A stretch of 64,000 nucleotides of DNA from WRDS01 sp964492775 (GTDB lineage Bacteria; Actinomycetota; Coriobacteriia; Anaerosomatales; PHET01), in NCBI GenBank assembly GCA_964492775.1, contig CAZBLH010000005.1:33665-97664 (forward strand). The letters run 5' to 3'. Numbering within the stretch: the stretch's first letter is position 1; every line of letters begins with the position of its first letter. A model generated the notes under the pieces. It made no database searches, was not told the DNA's origin, and saw only the letters and a list, made by a program, of their open reading frames with translations. Position numbers and translations under genes: made by a program. Below are positions 7,666-18,187 of this stretch, piece after piece.

Positions 7666-10600
7666 ATGCGGCTCCAGGCCGCTCCGCGCGCGAAACGAGA
7701 GTCAGTGGCTGAGCGAAACCACACGCATCAGATACTCACCGCGCACACGCCGGCTGGCGATGCGCCCATTCGCGGAGAGCTGCTCGCGCCCGACAGGCTC
7801 GCCCAGGAAGCACGCATCATAGCGAGCCGGCAGAAGTGGTCGGTAAGCGAGGAGCCGAGGGAGACCCCGCTCACCCGACTCGTGGGACTTGCCGCAGAAG
7901 GCCTCAGCTCCGACAACATCGCCCTCGCTAGGGCGGTGCGTCGCCATGCCGCATCCCCTGCCGCCGAATGGCTTCTCGACAACTACTATCTGATTGAAGA
8001 ACAGCTCCTCATCGTCGGAAACGACCTTCCGCCGCATTACGCCGCGGAGCTCCCACGACTGATCGAGGGCCCGCTTGCCGGTTTTCCGCGCATCTATGAG
8101 GCGCTTCTCGCGCTAATCGCGCATACAGACTCGCGCATCGACGAGGAGACTCTCGTCGGCTTCATCGAGGCTTACCAGGAGCATTCGGCGCTCACCATTG
8201 GCGAGGTATGGGCGGTTCCGATCCTGCTGAGAATCGCCATCGTCGACAACCTCCGACGCCTGTCTCGGCAGTCGACCGAGGCGATGCTGGCCGAACTGAG
8301 CGCGAACGCATGGGCTGAGCGGCTCACGATGGCCGCCGAGAAGGACCCCGCAAGCGTCACGGAACTCGTCGCCGAGATAGACGCAGAGCCCGGCACGGAC
8401 GCAGAGCGCTTCCTGCTCAGGCTGTCCCGTCGGCTAGGCGACCTCGACCCCGGGTCGGAGCAGATTGGAGCCTGGCTCGAGCACCGGCTTGCGGAGGCGG
8501 GCGTGTCTCTCGACCGCGCGGCCATACTCGACCAGCAACTCCAGGCGGCGAACCAGTTCTCGATCGCAAACGCCATCTCAACCGTCCGCTTCCTCGACGC
8601 GCTCTCGTGGCGGGAGTTCTTCGAGCAGGTCTCGGTCGTCGAGAGGACGCTGCACGGCGACCCCGCGCGCGTGTACGCGGTGATGGACTTCTTGAGCCGG
8701 GACCGGTATCGGCACTCGATCGAGGGACTCGCGCGCAGGAGCGGTCGCTCGGAGCTCGCGGTAGCCACCGAGGCCATTCGGCTCGGCTCAGAGGCGTTTG
8801 CCGCCGACCCGAGCGACGAGGCTCGCGGACATGTGGGCTGGTGGCTGATCGGCCCTGGACGCTATGAGTTCGAACGCCTCCTCGAGTACCCGCCGACCAC
8901 GCGCGAGAAGGTATACCGCAGCCTCTTGGCCCCACGCGGCCTCATCTTCGGCGGAATACTGGCCGGCCTGACGGCACTGTTCGTGGCGCTGCTGTGCGCG
9001 TATGCGCTTTCGCAGGGCGCGAGCGGATGGAGGCTCGTGCTTATCGGCCTGCTTGGGCTGCTACCGCTCTCCGAGGCTGCGCTGACGGTGACGAACCGCT
9101 TGTCCGCAGCGCTGTTCCCGCCACGAGTAATGCCCAAGCTGGACGCCCGCACTCCAGTGAAGGACGAGCACCGCACGCTCGTGGTCGTGCCCGCGCTCCT
9201 CACCTCGGTCAACGGAGTGCGTGCTGTCGTCGAGAACCTTGAGGTCGCGTACCTCGCGAACCGTGACGCGAACGTCGGGTTCGGGCTTCTCGGCGACCTG
9301 AAGGGTGGCCCCGAGGCCGAGCAGGAAGGTGATGCACGGGTCATCGAGGCAGCAGTGCGCGGGATAGCCGAGCTGAATGAGCGCTACGAGCTCGAGCACG
9401 GGATGCGCCCCTTCCACCTCCTTGTTCGCAGGCGCACGTATAACGAGGACGAGAAGTCCTGGATGGGTTGGGAGCGCAAGCGCGGCGCGTTGGTCGAGCT
9501 AGTGCGCGAGATGCGCGACGAGAGAGACACGACCTTCGCAACGAAGCTCGGTGACGTCGAGTTCCGCCGCTCCTGCAAGTTCGTGATCACGCTCGATACC
9601 GACACGGTGCTGCCGCGCGACGGTGCACGGCGGCTGATCTCGACCATCGCCCACCCGCTGAATCGCGCTCGCCTTAACCCGGGGGCCGTGAGCGTTCGCG
9701 CTGGCTACGGGCTCGTCCAGCCCCGGGTCTCAATGGCGCTGCCAGGAAGCAGGCGGTCCAGGTTCGCCGAGATGTACTCGGGCACTCCCGGCGTCGACCC
9801 ATATGCGCAAGCGGTGTCCGATGTCTACCAGGACGTGTTCGGCGAGGGGTCGTTCACCGGCAAGGGCATCTTCGAGGTGGACGTATTCGCGCAGGTCCTC
9901 GATGGACGATTCCCCGAGAACACGCTCCTCTCCCACGATCTCGTCGAAGGCTCGCTGCTGCGCACGGCTCTGGCAAGCGACGTCGAGGTCCTCGATGACT
10001 ACCCGCCGAACTACCTCGCATCCTGTTCTCGTCAACACCGGTGGATCCGTGGAGACTGGCAGACCCTGCCGTACCTGTTCAGCCGCATCGATGATGCCGA
10101 TTGCCGTCGCGAGCCGAACCCGCTAACCGCACTCCATCGGTGGAAGATCGCCGACAACCTGCGCCGCTCGCTCGTCCCTGCAGGCTGCGTAGTGCTTGCG
10201 ACACTCGGCTGGCTCCTCGTGCCGGGTGCGGCCCTTGCGTGGCCGGTGCTGTTGGCAGCCATCGTGTTCTTCCCGCTGCTTGTGCAGGTCGTGGACGGGC
10301 TCGTGCAGCTTGTGCGTGCTCCAGACACGGGTGTGGTTGTCAGCGGTCTTAGGCATGACCTGAGCGCGAGCGCTGGTCGGCTCCTGTTCAGCCTCGCGGT
10401 GCTCCCGCATCAGGCGTGGCTGGCGGCGGATGCTGCGGTGCGCGCCACGTGGCGACGATACGTCTCACACCGCCACCTGCTCGAATGGGAGACTGCAGCC
10501 GACGCCGAGAAGCGCACAGGCTCAGGCAAGGAGACGTTCTGGCGCGCGATGCTGCCGGCCGCTGCAGGCGCCGTGGTGATGCTCGGTCTCAGCTCCAGCG

Positions 10601-13600
10601 GCTCTGCTGCGAGACTGCTGGCGGCACTGCCGATCGCGGCCATCTGGATCCTCGGTCCGCTCGGCGCATGGTGGGTGTCCCAGCCCCTGGCTCCGGCGGC
10701 GCCCGAGCCCCTGACCGACACCCAGCAGCTCGAGCTCAGGAGGATCGCGCGCAAGACCTGGGCCTACTTCGCGACATTCGTCACAGCCGAAGGCCACAAC
10801 CTCGTGCCGGACAACTTCCAGGAAGACCCGGGCAGCACGGTCGCCTGGAGAACCTCACCCACCAACATCGGGCTGCAGCTGCTGGCGAGCCTATCCGCTT
10901 ATGACCTCGGCTATCTCCCGTTGTTCGGGCTCGTCGAGCGCACGGCCGCCACACTCGCGACGATGGTCGGACTCGAACGTTTCCGGGGGCACTTCTACAA
11001 CTGGTATGACATCCGCACGCTTGAGCCGCTGCGCCCTGCCTACGTCTCCACCGTTGACTCCGGGAATCTTGCGGGGCATCTCATCGCGCTCCGCGTCGGG
11101 CTGCTTGAGGCGGCGGAGTCACCTGTGCTTGGACCGCAGCTGCTGGAAGGGCTGAGGGACACCGTGCGCCTCGCGCTCGAGGCGGTGCAGTCGGATGCAG
11201 CCGCCGAGGAGGCCTCTGGCGGAAGCGACGCTGGTGGGCTCCTGGCCGCTCTCGGAGAACTCGAGCGGTCACTCGCGCTCGCCGAGGAACCCCGCACGCC
11301 GACCGCGTGGGTCCACCTCGCCGAGCGACTCGGCACGGCCGCTTCCCGCGCTGCCGCGCTTGCCGGCGGGACCGGTGCCGCCGACGCGGTCGCTGCGGTC
11401 CGCTCGGAGGTCGAGCACATTGGCGGGGCGTTGCGCACCTACCTGCCCTGGGCCGAACTCCTCCGTGACGCCCCCGAGCAGGTGCGCGAGGCACACGCGC
11501 TCGCCCCGATCTTCACCTTCATGCCCAGCCTCGTCGGCCTTGCCGAGGGGCTCGACGGCGTCCTTGCTGAGCTCGACACACTCTCCGGCAGGGGCGACTC
11601 GACGGCCGAGTGGGCCTCGGCGGTGGCGTCCGGCATCCGCGAGGCGAGGCCGGCGTGTGTCCAGCTTCTCGGCGAGCTTCGGCTGTCGGCTGACATCGCC
11701 CGGGAAATCTGGGAACACACCGACTTCCGCGTGCTCTACGACCCCCATCGCGAGCTCTTTTCGATCGGCTACAACCTCACCGAAGGCCGACTCGACGCCT
11801 CCTACTACGATCTACTGGCGAGCGAGTGTCGACTGGCGAGCTTCGTCGCGATCGCCAAGGGTGACGTCGACCAGGCGCACTGGTTCCGCCTGGGCCGAGC
11901 GCTCACCAACACCCCTCAGGGACGCGCGCTCGTTTCCTGGTCGGCATCCATGTTCGAGTACCTCATGCCACTTCTCGTGATGCGCTCCTGGCCCGAAACC
12001 CTGATCGCCGAGACGTGTGAGACGGTGGTACGCCGACAGATCGCGTACGGTCAGGAACGCCGAGTACCTTGGGGTGTCTCGGAAAGCGCGTTCAACGCGA
12101 AGGACGCCGACCTTACGTACCAGTATCAGGCGTTCGGCGTGCCGGGCCTGGGCCTGAAGCGAGGGCTGTCCGATGACGTGGTCATTGCGCCGTATGCGTC
12201 CGTGCTGAGCCTGCCGTTGCGCCCGCACGCCGTCGTGCGAAACCTCGGCGACCTCGCGGCGGAGGGCGCCGAGGGGAAGTACGGCTTCTACGAGTCGATC
12301 GACTACACGCCGGGGCGCGTCCCTGCCGGGTCGTCCAAGGCTGTGGTCCGCTCCTACTTCGCCCACCACCAGGGCATGTCGCTTGTGGCCATCGCCAACG
12401 CGGTCGACTCGGACCGCATGAGGACGCGCTTCCACAGCGACCCCACCATCGCGTCCGCCGAACTCCTGCTGCAGGAACGCTCACCTCGAACGGCCCAGTT
12501 CGTGTCGCCGCACGTCGAGGAGGTCCGCGAGGTCCACTCGATTCGCGAGCTCCCTGCGCCGGTCACGCGTTCATACCCCACTCCCCACACGGCCTCGCCC
12601 GCGACTCACTTCCTCTCGAACGGCGACTACTCCGTGATGGTCACCAACGCGGGCGGCGGCTACTCCCGCTGCCGCGGAGTGGCGATCTCACGGTACCGCG
12701 AGGACGTCACGCGCGACTGCTGGGGCACGTTCTTTTACGTCCGGGACCTCACTGCCGGCCTGTTCTTCTCGGCGCCGGCTAATCCCGTGCCTTCGCATCC
12801 GGACGAGTACAACGTCACGTTCGCACCGGACAAGGCCGAGTACTTCAGGATCGATGGCGACCTCCAGACGAGCGTCGAGGTGTCCGTCTCGCCCGAAGAC
12901 GAGATCGAGATCCGCAGGCTGACCTTCACGAACACGTCACTCGAGCCCAAGATCGTGGAAGCGACCTCGTACTTCGAAGTCGCGTTGACTGCACAGGCTT
13001 CTGACCAGTCGCACAAGGCGTTCTCGAACCTCTTCATCGAGACCGAGGCACTGCCCGAACTTGGCACCGTGCTGTTCACCCGCCGTCCTCGGAGCTCCGA
13101 GGAGCACCCTCTCTGGGGGCTCCACCTCGCGGTGTGCGAACACGACGGCTGTCCGTGGTCGTTCGAGACTGACCGCAGCGCTTTCCTCGGCAGGCACCGG
13201 GGGGCCGATGATCCGGCCGCGCTCGACACTGACGGTCCGCTCGGCGGTGGCTCCGGCGCGGTCCTCGACCCCTGCTGCGCAATCCGCCGCCGCCTCACCA
13301 TCGGCCCCGGCCAGACCGCTCGGCTCGTCTACCTCACCGGCGCCGCGTCCGACCGCGAGACAGCGGTGCGCCTCGCCGAGAAGTACCAGGACCCGCAGCT
13401 TGCTCAGCGAGCCATAGACCTTGCGTGGACGGCCGCGCAGCTCGAGCTCCGCGACCTCGGCATCGATGCCGAGCAGGCGGTCGTGATAGACAGGCTCGCC
13501 TCCCGGCTGCTGCTCACAAACCCGTACTCGCCGCTCAAGGTGAAGACGCCGGTGGAGAACGGCCTTCCGATCTCCGGGCTGTGGTCACTCGGCATCTCGG

Positions 13601-16446
13601 GGGACCATCCCATCCTGCTCGTGCGCGTCGAAGAACTCGAGCACGCGCCGCTCGTGCGGCAGGCGCTTCTCGCCCACCAATACTGGCGGCACAAGGGCCT
13701 GGTCGCCGATCTCGTGATTCTCAATACCCGCCCCTCCGCGTACGCCGATGCGCTCGAAGACCGGCTTCGCCTGTTGCTGCGCACGGGCCACGCGCTCCAG
13801 ATGCTGGACAAGCCCGGAGGCGTGTTCCTGAGGCGGGCGGACCAGATGCACCCGGACGTGCTCAACCTGCTGGTTTCGACGGCCCGCGCCACGCTCGAGG
13901 GCGACCGCGGGTCAATCGAGCTTCAGCTGGGCCGCCGAAGCTTGCCGCCCAACCCGCAGGAGGCCTTCAGCCCGTCCGCGGAGCCGCGCGAATACCCGCC
14001 GTTGCCGTTCACACGCCCGGCGCTGCTCGGCGACAACGGCGTCGGAGGATTCGACCCGGACACCGACGAGTACGTGATCGTCCTCGAGGACGGCGCCACG
14101 ACGCCCGCAGCATGGATCGACGTGCTCGCCAATCCCGAGTTCGGTTGCACCGTCTCCGAGGCAGGCATCGGCTGCACTTGGGCTCTGAACAGCCATGAGA
14201 ATCGCATCACCACCTGGAACAACGATCCCGTGACCGACGGCAGTGGCGAGGTGTTCTTCATCCGCGACGAGGAAACGGGCGAGTTCTGGTCCCCGACCCC
14301 GCTGCCGGTGCGGACCCCGGAACCCTATGTCGTCAGGTTCGGACGGGGCGCAGTCCGTTTCGAGCACGCGACCCATGGGATAATGCACGAGCTCGAGTGG
14401 TTCGTCCCGCCGAGCAACCCGGTGCGCGTCTGTAGGCTGCGCCTCACCAACCGCTCAGGCCGGAGCCGGCAGCTGTCCGTGACCCAGTTGGTCGAGTGGG
14501 TGCTCGGAGAGTCTCGCAGCCGAGCGCAGCAGCTCGTCGTCACCTGGTTCGACGCCGAGAACGAAATCCTCACAGCGCATAACCACCTCAACCCCGACTT
14601 CCCCGGGCGGTGTGCCTTTGTGGCCGCCGACCGACCGCTGCACTCCTGGACAGCCAGCCGCACGGAGTTCGTCGGCCGCAACGGACGACCTTCCGACCCT
14701 GCGGCGATGTACCGCTCGGCGCTGGGCGGCATCTCCGGGCGCTACCACGACAACTGCGGCGCGCTGATGGTCTCGGTCGACCTCGCGGAAGGCGAGACTT
14801 CCGAGGTCACGTTCCTTCTCGGCCAGACGGCCGAGCTCGAGGAGTGCCGACGGCTCGTGGAGCAGTATCGTGCGACGGGTGCTGTAGATGTCTCGCTCGC
14901 CCAGACGTGCGGGTTCTGGGGCGACCTTCTCGGCCGGGTGCAGGTCAAGACGCCTGACGAGCGTCTGGATCTCATGACCAACGGGCAGCTCGTCTACCAG
15001 ACGCTCGCATGCCGGCTCTGGGGGCGCACCGCGACGTACCAGTCGAGTGGCGCGTACGGCTTCCGCGACCAGCTGCAGGACGTGCTCGGCCTGCTGCTCG
15101 TGCGCCCCGACCTTGTGAGAGCGCAGATCGTCGAGGCCTCCCGCCACCAGTTCCCCGAAGGCGACGTGCTGCACTGGTGGCAGCCGATTTCAGGCCGAGG
15201 CGTGCGCACGCACTTCTCTGACGACCGTCACTGGCTGCCGCTCGTGGTCGCCGAGTACCTCGAGGTCACCGGTGATGAGAGCGTGCTCGACGAGGTCACG
15301 GCGTTCATCGAGGCGCCACCCCTGCCTCTGGAGCAGGAGGACGCCTACGTCCAGCCGACGATCTCGGAGACGGCGGCGACCGTCTACGAGCACTGCCTGC
15401 GCGCCATCGAGGCAGGCCGAGCAGTCGGCGCGCACGGGCTGCCACTGATAGGCGGAGGCGACTGGAACGACGGCATGAACCGCATCGGTCACGGCGGTCG
15501 CGGCGAGAGCGTCTGGATGGCATGGTTCCTCGGCCATGTGTTGCTGCGGTTCGCGCCGATCTGCGAGCGCCGAGGTGACGTGCGGCTCGCCGAGGACTAC
15601 CGCGCCTGGGCCGCGTCGCTGGCCGAGGCCGCCGAGACGAACGGCTGGGACGGCTCCTGGTACCGGCGCGCATACTTCGACGATGGCACGCCGCTCGGCA
15701 CGAAAGACGCCGAGGAGTGCCGGATCGATGCCATCGCGCAGGCGTGGGCGACGATCTCAGGACTGGCGGACCCCGTGCGTGCAGAGTGCGCGCTAGCCGC
15801 CGTGGACGAGAAGCTGGTCAGACGCGAGGACGGACTGATCGCACTGCTCGCGCCCCCCTTCGACAAGACCCCTCTCGACCCGGGCTACATCAAAGGCTAC
15901 GTGCCCGGCGTCCGAGAGAACGGCGGCCAGTACACTCATGCCGCCATATGGACGGTACTCGCACACCTCCTGCGCGGGGACGGCGACGAGGCCGCCGCGC
16001 TCATCGACCTTATCAACCCGCTCAGCCATGCCCTGGATGCTGCGGGGATTTCGCGCTACAAGGTCGAGCCCTATGTCGTCGCCGCCGATGTCTACGCAGT
16101 CGCGCCGCACGTGGGACGCGGAGGCTGGACCTGGTACACGGGATCATCCGCCTGGTTCTACCGCATGGTCGTGCGCTACCAGCTCGGCTTACACGTGCAC
16201 GCGGAGAACGGCCAAAGGTACTTGGAGATCGCCCCTTGCATACCGAAGGCTTGGCCGGGTTTCGAGCTAACCTACCGGGACAGCGAGGCGACCTACTCCA
16301 TCCGCGTCGAGAACCCGCGCGGAGTGAACCGAGGTGTGGCGTGGGTGGAGCTGGATGGCAAGCGGCTTGAGTCGACCCGCGTCGCGCTCGGCGACGGTAA
16401 CGGGCATGTCGCCCATGAGGTTCGAGTGATGATGCTCGGAGGGTAA
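7666..16446 (+). CDS. Cyclic beta-1,2-glucan synthase (NdvB/Cgs-like)
   Basis: This 2926 aa membrane enzyme would initiate, elongate and cyclise beta-1,2-glucan from UDP-glucose. Domains in order: a soluble N-terminal region (1-420); a hydrophobic pair (about 425-470); a GT84 glycosyltransferase domain with DTDT at about 643 and RQHRWIRGDW at about 789; membrane segments at about 830-880 and 959-1005; a glucoamylase-like transglycosylation domain (about 1026-1606, the GH189-type cyclising domain) with FGVPGLGLKRG and YFAHHQGMS; then GH94-N sandwiches near 1650 and 2116 and a C-terminal GH94 (alpha/alpha)6 phosphorylase domain with GGGDWNDGMN (Asp2602 in the general-acid position). The length suits the family. 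The ATG at 7666 has no clear ribosome site; GTG at 7705 is an alternative. It is a single-gene transcription unit as far as I can see. Confidence 0.9.
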   Translation: MRLQAAPRAKRESVAERNHTHQILTAHTPAGDAPIRGELLAPDRLAQEARIIASRQKWSVSEEPRETPLTRLVGLAAEGLSSDNIALARAVRRHAASPAAEWLLDNYYLIEEQLLIVGNDLPPHYAAELPRLIEGPLAGFPRIYEALLALIAHTDSRIDEETLVGFIEAYQEHSALTIGEVWAVPILLRIAIVDNLRRLSRQSTEAMLAELSANAWAERLTMAAEKDPASVTELVAEIDAEPGTDAERFLLRLSRRLGDLDPGSEQIGAWLEHRLAEAGVSLDRAAILDQQLQAANQFSIANAISTVRFLDALSWREFFEQVSVVERTLHGDPARVYAVMDFLSRDRYRHSIEGLARRSGRSELAVATEAIRLGSEAFAADPSDEARGHVGWWLIGPGRYEFERLLEYPPTTREKVYRSLLAPRGLIFGGILAGLTALFVALLCAYALSQGASGWRLVLIGLLGLLPLSEAALTVTNRLSAALFPPRVMPKLDARTPVKDEHRTLVVVPALLTSVNGVRAVVENLEVAYLANRDANVGFGLLGDLKGGPEAEQEGDARVIEAAVRGIAELNERYELEHGMRPFHLLVRRRTYNEDEKSWMGWERKRGALVELVREMRDERDTTFATKLGDVEFRRSCKFVITLDTDTVLPRDGARRLISTIAHPLNRARLNPGAVSVRAGYGLVQPRVSMALPGSRRSRFAEMYSGTPGVDPYAQAVSDVYQDVFGEGSFTGKGIFEVDVFAQVLDGRFPENTLLSHDLVEGSLLRTALASDVEVLDDYPPNYLASCSRQHRWIRGDWQTLPYLFSRIDDADCRREPNPLTALHRWKIADNLRRSLVPAGCVVLATLGWLLVPGAALAWPVLLAAIVFFPLLVQVVDGLVQLVRAPDTGVVVSGLRHDLSASAGRLLFSLAVLPHQAWLAADAAVRATWRRYVSHRHLLEWETAADAEKRTGSGKETFWRAMLPAAAGAVVMLGLSSSGSAARLLAALPIAAIWILGPLGAWWVSQPLAPAAPEPLTDTQQLELRRIARKTWAYFATFVTAEGHNLVPDNFQEDPGSTVAWRTSPTNIGLQLLASLSAYDLGYLPLFGLVERTAATLATMVGLERFRGHFYNWYDIRTLEPLRPAYVSTVDSGNLAGHLIALRVGLLEAAESPVLGPQLLEGLRDTVRLALEAVQSDAAAEEASGGSDAGGLLAALGELERSLALAEEPRTPTAWVHLAERLGTAASRAAALAGGTGAADAVAAVRSEVEHIGGALRTYLPWAELLRDAPEQVREAHALAPIFTFMPSLVGLAEGLDGVLAELDTLSGRGDSTAEWASAVASGIREARPACVQLLGELRLSADIAREIWEHTDFRVLYDPHRELFSIGYNLTEGRLDASYYDLLASECRLASFVAIAKGDVDQAHWFRLGRALTNTPQGRALVSWSASMFEYLMPLLVMRSWPETLIAETCETVVRRQIAYGQERRVPWGVSESAFNAKDADLTYQYQAFGVPGLGLKRGLSDDVVIAPYASVLSLPLRPHAVVRNLGDLAAEGAEGKYGFYESIDYTPGRVPAGSSKAVVRSYFAHHQGMSLVAIANAVDSDRMRTRFHSDPTIASAELLLQERSPRTAQFVSPHVEEVREVHSIRELPAPVTRSYPTPHTASPATHFLSNGDYSVMVTNAGGGYSRCRGVAISRYREDVTRDCWGTFFYVRDLTAGLFFSAPANPVPSHPDEYNVTFAPDKAEYFRIDGDLQTSVEVSVSPEDEIEIRRLTFTNTSLEPKIVEATSYFEVALTAQASDQSHKAFSNLFIETEALPELGTVLFTRRPRSSEEHPLWGLHLAVCEHDGCPWSFETDRSAFLGRHRGADDPAALDTDGPLGGGSGAVLDPCCAIRRRLTIGPGQTARLVYLTGAASDRETAVRLAEKYQDPQLAQRAIDLAWTAAQLELRDLGIDAEQAVVIDRLASRLLLTNPYSPLKVKTPVENGLPISGLWSLGISGDHPILLVRVEELEHAPLVRQALLAHQYWRHKGLVADLVILNTRPSAYADALEDRLRLLLRTGHALQMLDKPGGVFLRRADQMHPDVLNLLVSTARATLEGDRGSIELQLGRRSLPPNPQEAFSPSAEPREYPPLPFTRPALLGDNGVGGFDPDTDEYVIVLEDGATTPAAWIDVLANPEFGCTVSEAGIGCTWALNSHENRITTWNNDPVTDGSGEVFFIRDEETGEFWSPTPLPVRTPEPYVVRFGRGAVRFEHATHGIMHELEWFVPPSNPVRVCRLRLTNRSGRSRQLSVTQLVEWVLGESRSRAQQLVVTWFDAENEILTAHNHLNPDFPGRCAFVAADRPLHSWTASRTEFVGRNGRPSDPAAMYRSALGGISGRYHDNCGALMVSVDLAEGETSEVTFLLGQTAELEECRRLVEQYRATGAVDVSLAQTCGFWGDLLGRVQVKTPDERLDLMTNGQLVYQTLACRLWGRTATYQSSGAYGFRDQLQDVLGLLLVRPDLVRAQIVEASRHQFPEGDVLHWWQPISGRGVRTHFSDDRHWLPLVVAEYLEVTGDESVLDEVTAFIEAPPLPLEQEDAYVQPTISETAATVYEHCLRAIEAGRAVGAHGLPLIGGGDWNDGMNRIGHGGRGESVWMAWFLGHVLLRFAPICERRGDVRLAEDYRAWAASLAEAAETNGWDGSWYRRAYFDDGTPLGTKDAEECRIDAIAQAWATISGLADPVRAECALAAVDEKLVRREDGLIALLAPPFDKTPLDPGYIKGYVPGVRENGGQYTHAAIWTVLAHLLRGDGDEAAALIDLINPLSHALDAAGISRYKVEPYVVAADVYAVAPHVGRGGWTWYTGSSAWFYRMVVRYQLGLHVHAENGQRYLEIAPCIPKAWPGFELTYRDSEATYSIRVENPRGVNRGVAWVELDGKRLESTRVALGDGNGHVAHEVRVMMLGG

Positions 16447-16551
16447 GGGCCGTATCCTTGTCGTAGACGAGCTGCGCGTCAGCGACTGCCCTGCAGTGCC
16501 CGTCGGCGAAGGCCCCGTGCTAGCATGTTCCCCGGGAGGCCGGCTCTGTCG

Positions 16552-17250
16552 ATGCAGTCCATCACGGTCCGCGACGTACACAAGCGATTCCTCATGGGCG
16601 AAGAGTCCGTCGAGGTCTTACGTGGGGTTGACCTCAGCCTTGAACGCGGCGAGATGGTTTGCCTCATGGGCCCCTCAGGCTCTGGCAAGTCGACACTGCT
16701 GAACCTGATCGGCACTCTCGACCGCCCTTCGGAAGGCAGCATCGCCGTAGAAGGCATCGAGCTCGCAGACCTCTCCGATGAAGAAGCCGCCAGATACCGC
16801 CGCGACCGCATCGGCTTTGTCTTCCAGGCCTTCAACCTGGTCCCTACTCTCACCGCCGCCGAGAACGTCGCACTCCCCTTGATCTTCGGGGGTACCGATT
16901 CTGCCGAGCGCTCCGCACGGGCAGCCGAGGCTCTAGCTCGGGTCGGGCTCTCACACCGAGCTGACCACCGGCCGACCGAGCTGTCCGGCGGCGAGCAGCA
17001 GCGCGTTGCGATCGCCCGCGCGATAGTGGGCAGGCCGTCGGTCATCCTTGCCGACGAACCCACCGGCAACCTCGACACCGTCACGGGCGACCAGATTCTT
17101 GAGCTTCTCGGCGAGATGAACCGCGATGGCCAACTGACGTTCCTGATAACCACGCACGATGCCGAAGTCGCCTCGCGTGCCGACCGTATCGTCCACATTC
17201 GGGACGGCCGCATCGAAAGCGGCCCCGACGAGGAGGAAGCTCTTCCATGA
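16552..17250 (+). CDS. MacB/LolD-type ABC transporter ATP-binding protein
   Basis: This 232 aa ATPase belongs to the LolD/MacB/YknY group that energises FtsX-type permeases (mechanotransmission). Walker A is GPSGSGKST (residues about 41-49), the Q-loop is FVFQAFNLVP, the signature LSGGEQQR, Walker B VILADEPT and the H-loop TTHD. The ATG at 16552 gives the usual family start; GGAGG lies 13 bases upstream, which is long. The in-frame ATG at 16525 has no ribosome site. Its stop overlaps the start of the following CARDB gene, and the FtsX permease is two genes down, so this is the ATPase of that operon. Substrate unknown. Confidence 0.9.
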   Translation: MQSITVRDVHKRFLMGEESVEVLRGVDLSLERGEMVCLMGPSGSGKSTLLNLIGTLDRPSEGSIAVEGIELADLSDEEAARYRRDRIGFVFQAFNLVPTLTAAENVALPLIFGGTDSAERSARAAEALARVGLSHRADHRPTELSGGEQQRVAIARAIVGRPSVILADEPTGNLDTVTGDQILELLGEMNRDGQLTFLITTHDAEVASRADRIVHIRDGRIESGPDEEEALP

Positions 17251-18179
17251 TGCCGATCACGCCCAACCGCCCCTCTTCGAGACTCGCGCTCGGAGGCCTG
17301 ATTGCCGTGCTTGTGGTGACGGCCCTCCTGGCGACGGCCGCCCCTGTCGCTGCTGTGGGCACGTCTGTGCTAGTTGAGTCGTTCTCGAGTTCACCGGCCG
17401 TGGTGGTGGCTGGCGAGACCTTCGAGCTCACCCTCTTGCTGCGCAACCACACCAAGAGCCGCGCGCGTGACGTACAGGTGTCGGTCGGAACCGCTGCCTC
17501 CGGGGGCGAGCTGGGCGAGTCCGGCTCCGGGGGCGCCGCCGGTGGTGTAGACCTCGCGGTCGTGGGCACAGGCAACACGCTGCGGGTGGGCACGATCGGA
17601 GCCGAGTCGTCCGAGAAGGTGACCTTCCGGATGGCCGCAGATCCGGCAGCGCGGGCCGGCGTGCACTCGCTTCCCGTCATCGTCACCTACGACGGCGCGA
17701 ACGGGCCCGAGCAGCTCACGCAGTCCCTTGGCGTTCGGGTGACGCGCCTGGCGAGGCTGAGTCTAACGGCATTCGAGCTCCCGACCGAGCTTGTAGCCGG
17801 TGAGCCGTTCGATGTTCTGGCCGAGGTGATGAACACCGGCGACGTGCGCGCTGGAGGCGTTGTTCTCGCGCTCGAGGCATCTGGACCGGGCGAGGTGGAT
17901 CTCGAGGGCGGTCGCCAGACGGCCGGCGCGCTCGAGCCCGGCGACCTGGACGTGGTCGAGGCTACCGTCACGGCGAGCGAGCCCGGCGAGCTGACCGTCA
18001 TCCTATCGGTAACCTACACCGACGCGCTCGGGCAGTCGCACGAAACCACCGAGACACGCACGGTGACGATCACCGAGCCCGAGGAGCCCGACACGCCCGA
18101 GAAGGACGCGGGCGGTGACGGCGGACTCTTCGGCTCGATCGCCGCGTTCTTCCGCGCCCTATTCGGCCTGGGAGAGTAG
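17247..18179 (+). CDS. Exported CARDB/NEW3-like domain protein
   Basis: This 310 aa protein has a Sec-type signal or anchor (hydrophobic residues about 16-35, then APVAAVG). Two immunoglobulin-like beta domains follow (about 40-160 and 170-290), with the CARDB/NEW3 pattern of an opening 'x-V-x-P-G/A-E-x-F-x-L' strand (VVVAGETFELTLLLRN; LVAGEPFDVLAEVMNTGD). The tail is acidic and ends in a hydrophobic, aromatic segment (FGSIAAFFRALFGLGE) that may re-associate with the membrane. It overlaps the ATPase gene by 4 bp and precedes the permease by 8 bp. It is likely the extracytoplasmic substrate-recognising or adaptor component of this ABC system (inference). Confidence 0.78.
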   Translation: MMPITPNRPSSRLALGGLIAVLVVTALLATAAPVAAVGTSVLVESFSSSPAVVVAGETFELTLLLRNHTKSRARDVQVSVGTAASGGELGESGSGGAAGGVDLAVVGTGNTLRVGTIGAESSEKVTFRMAADPAARAGVHSLPVIVTYDGANGPEQLTQSLGVRVTRLARLSLTAFELPTELVAGEPFDVLAEVMNTGDVRAGGVVLALEASGPGEVDLEGGRQTAGALEPGDLDVVEATVTASEPGELTVILSVTYTDALGQSHETTETRTVTITEPEEPDTPEKDAGGDGGLFGSIAAFFRALFGLGE

Positions 18180-18187
18180 CTTCCGGC

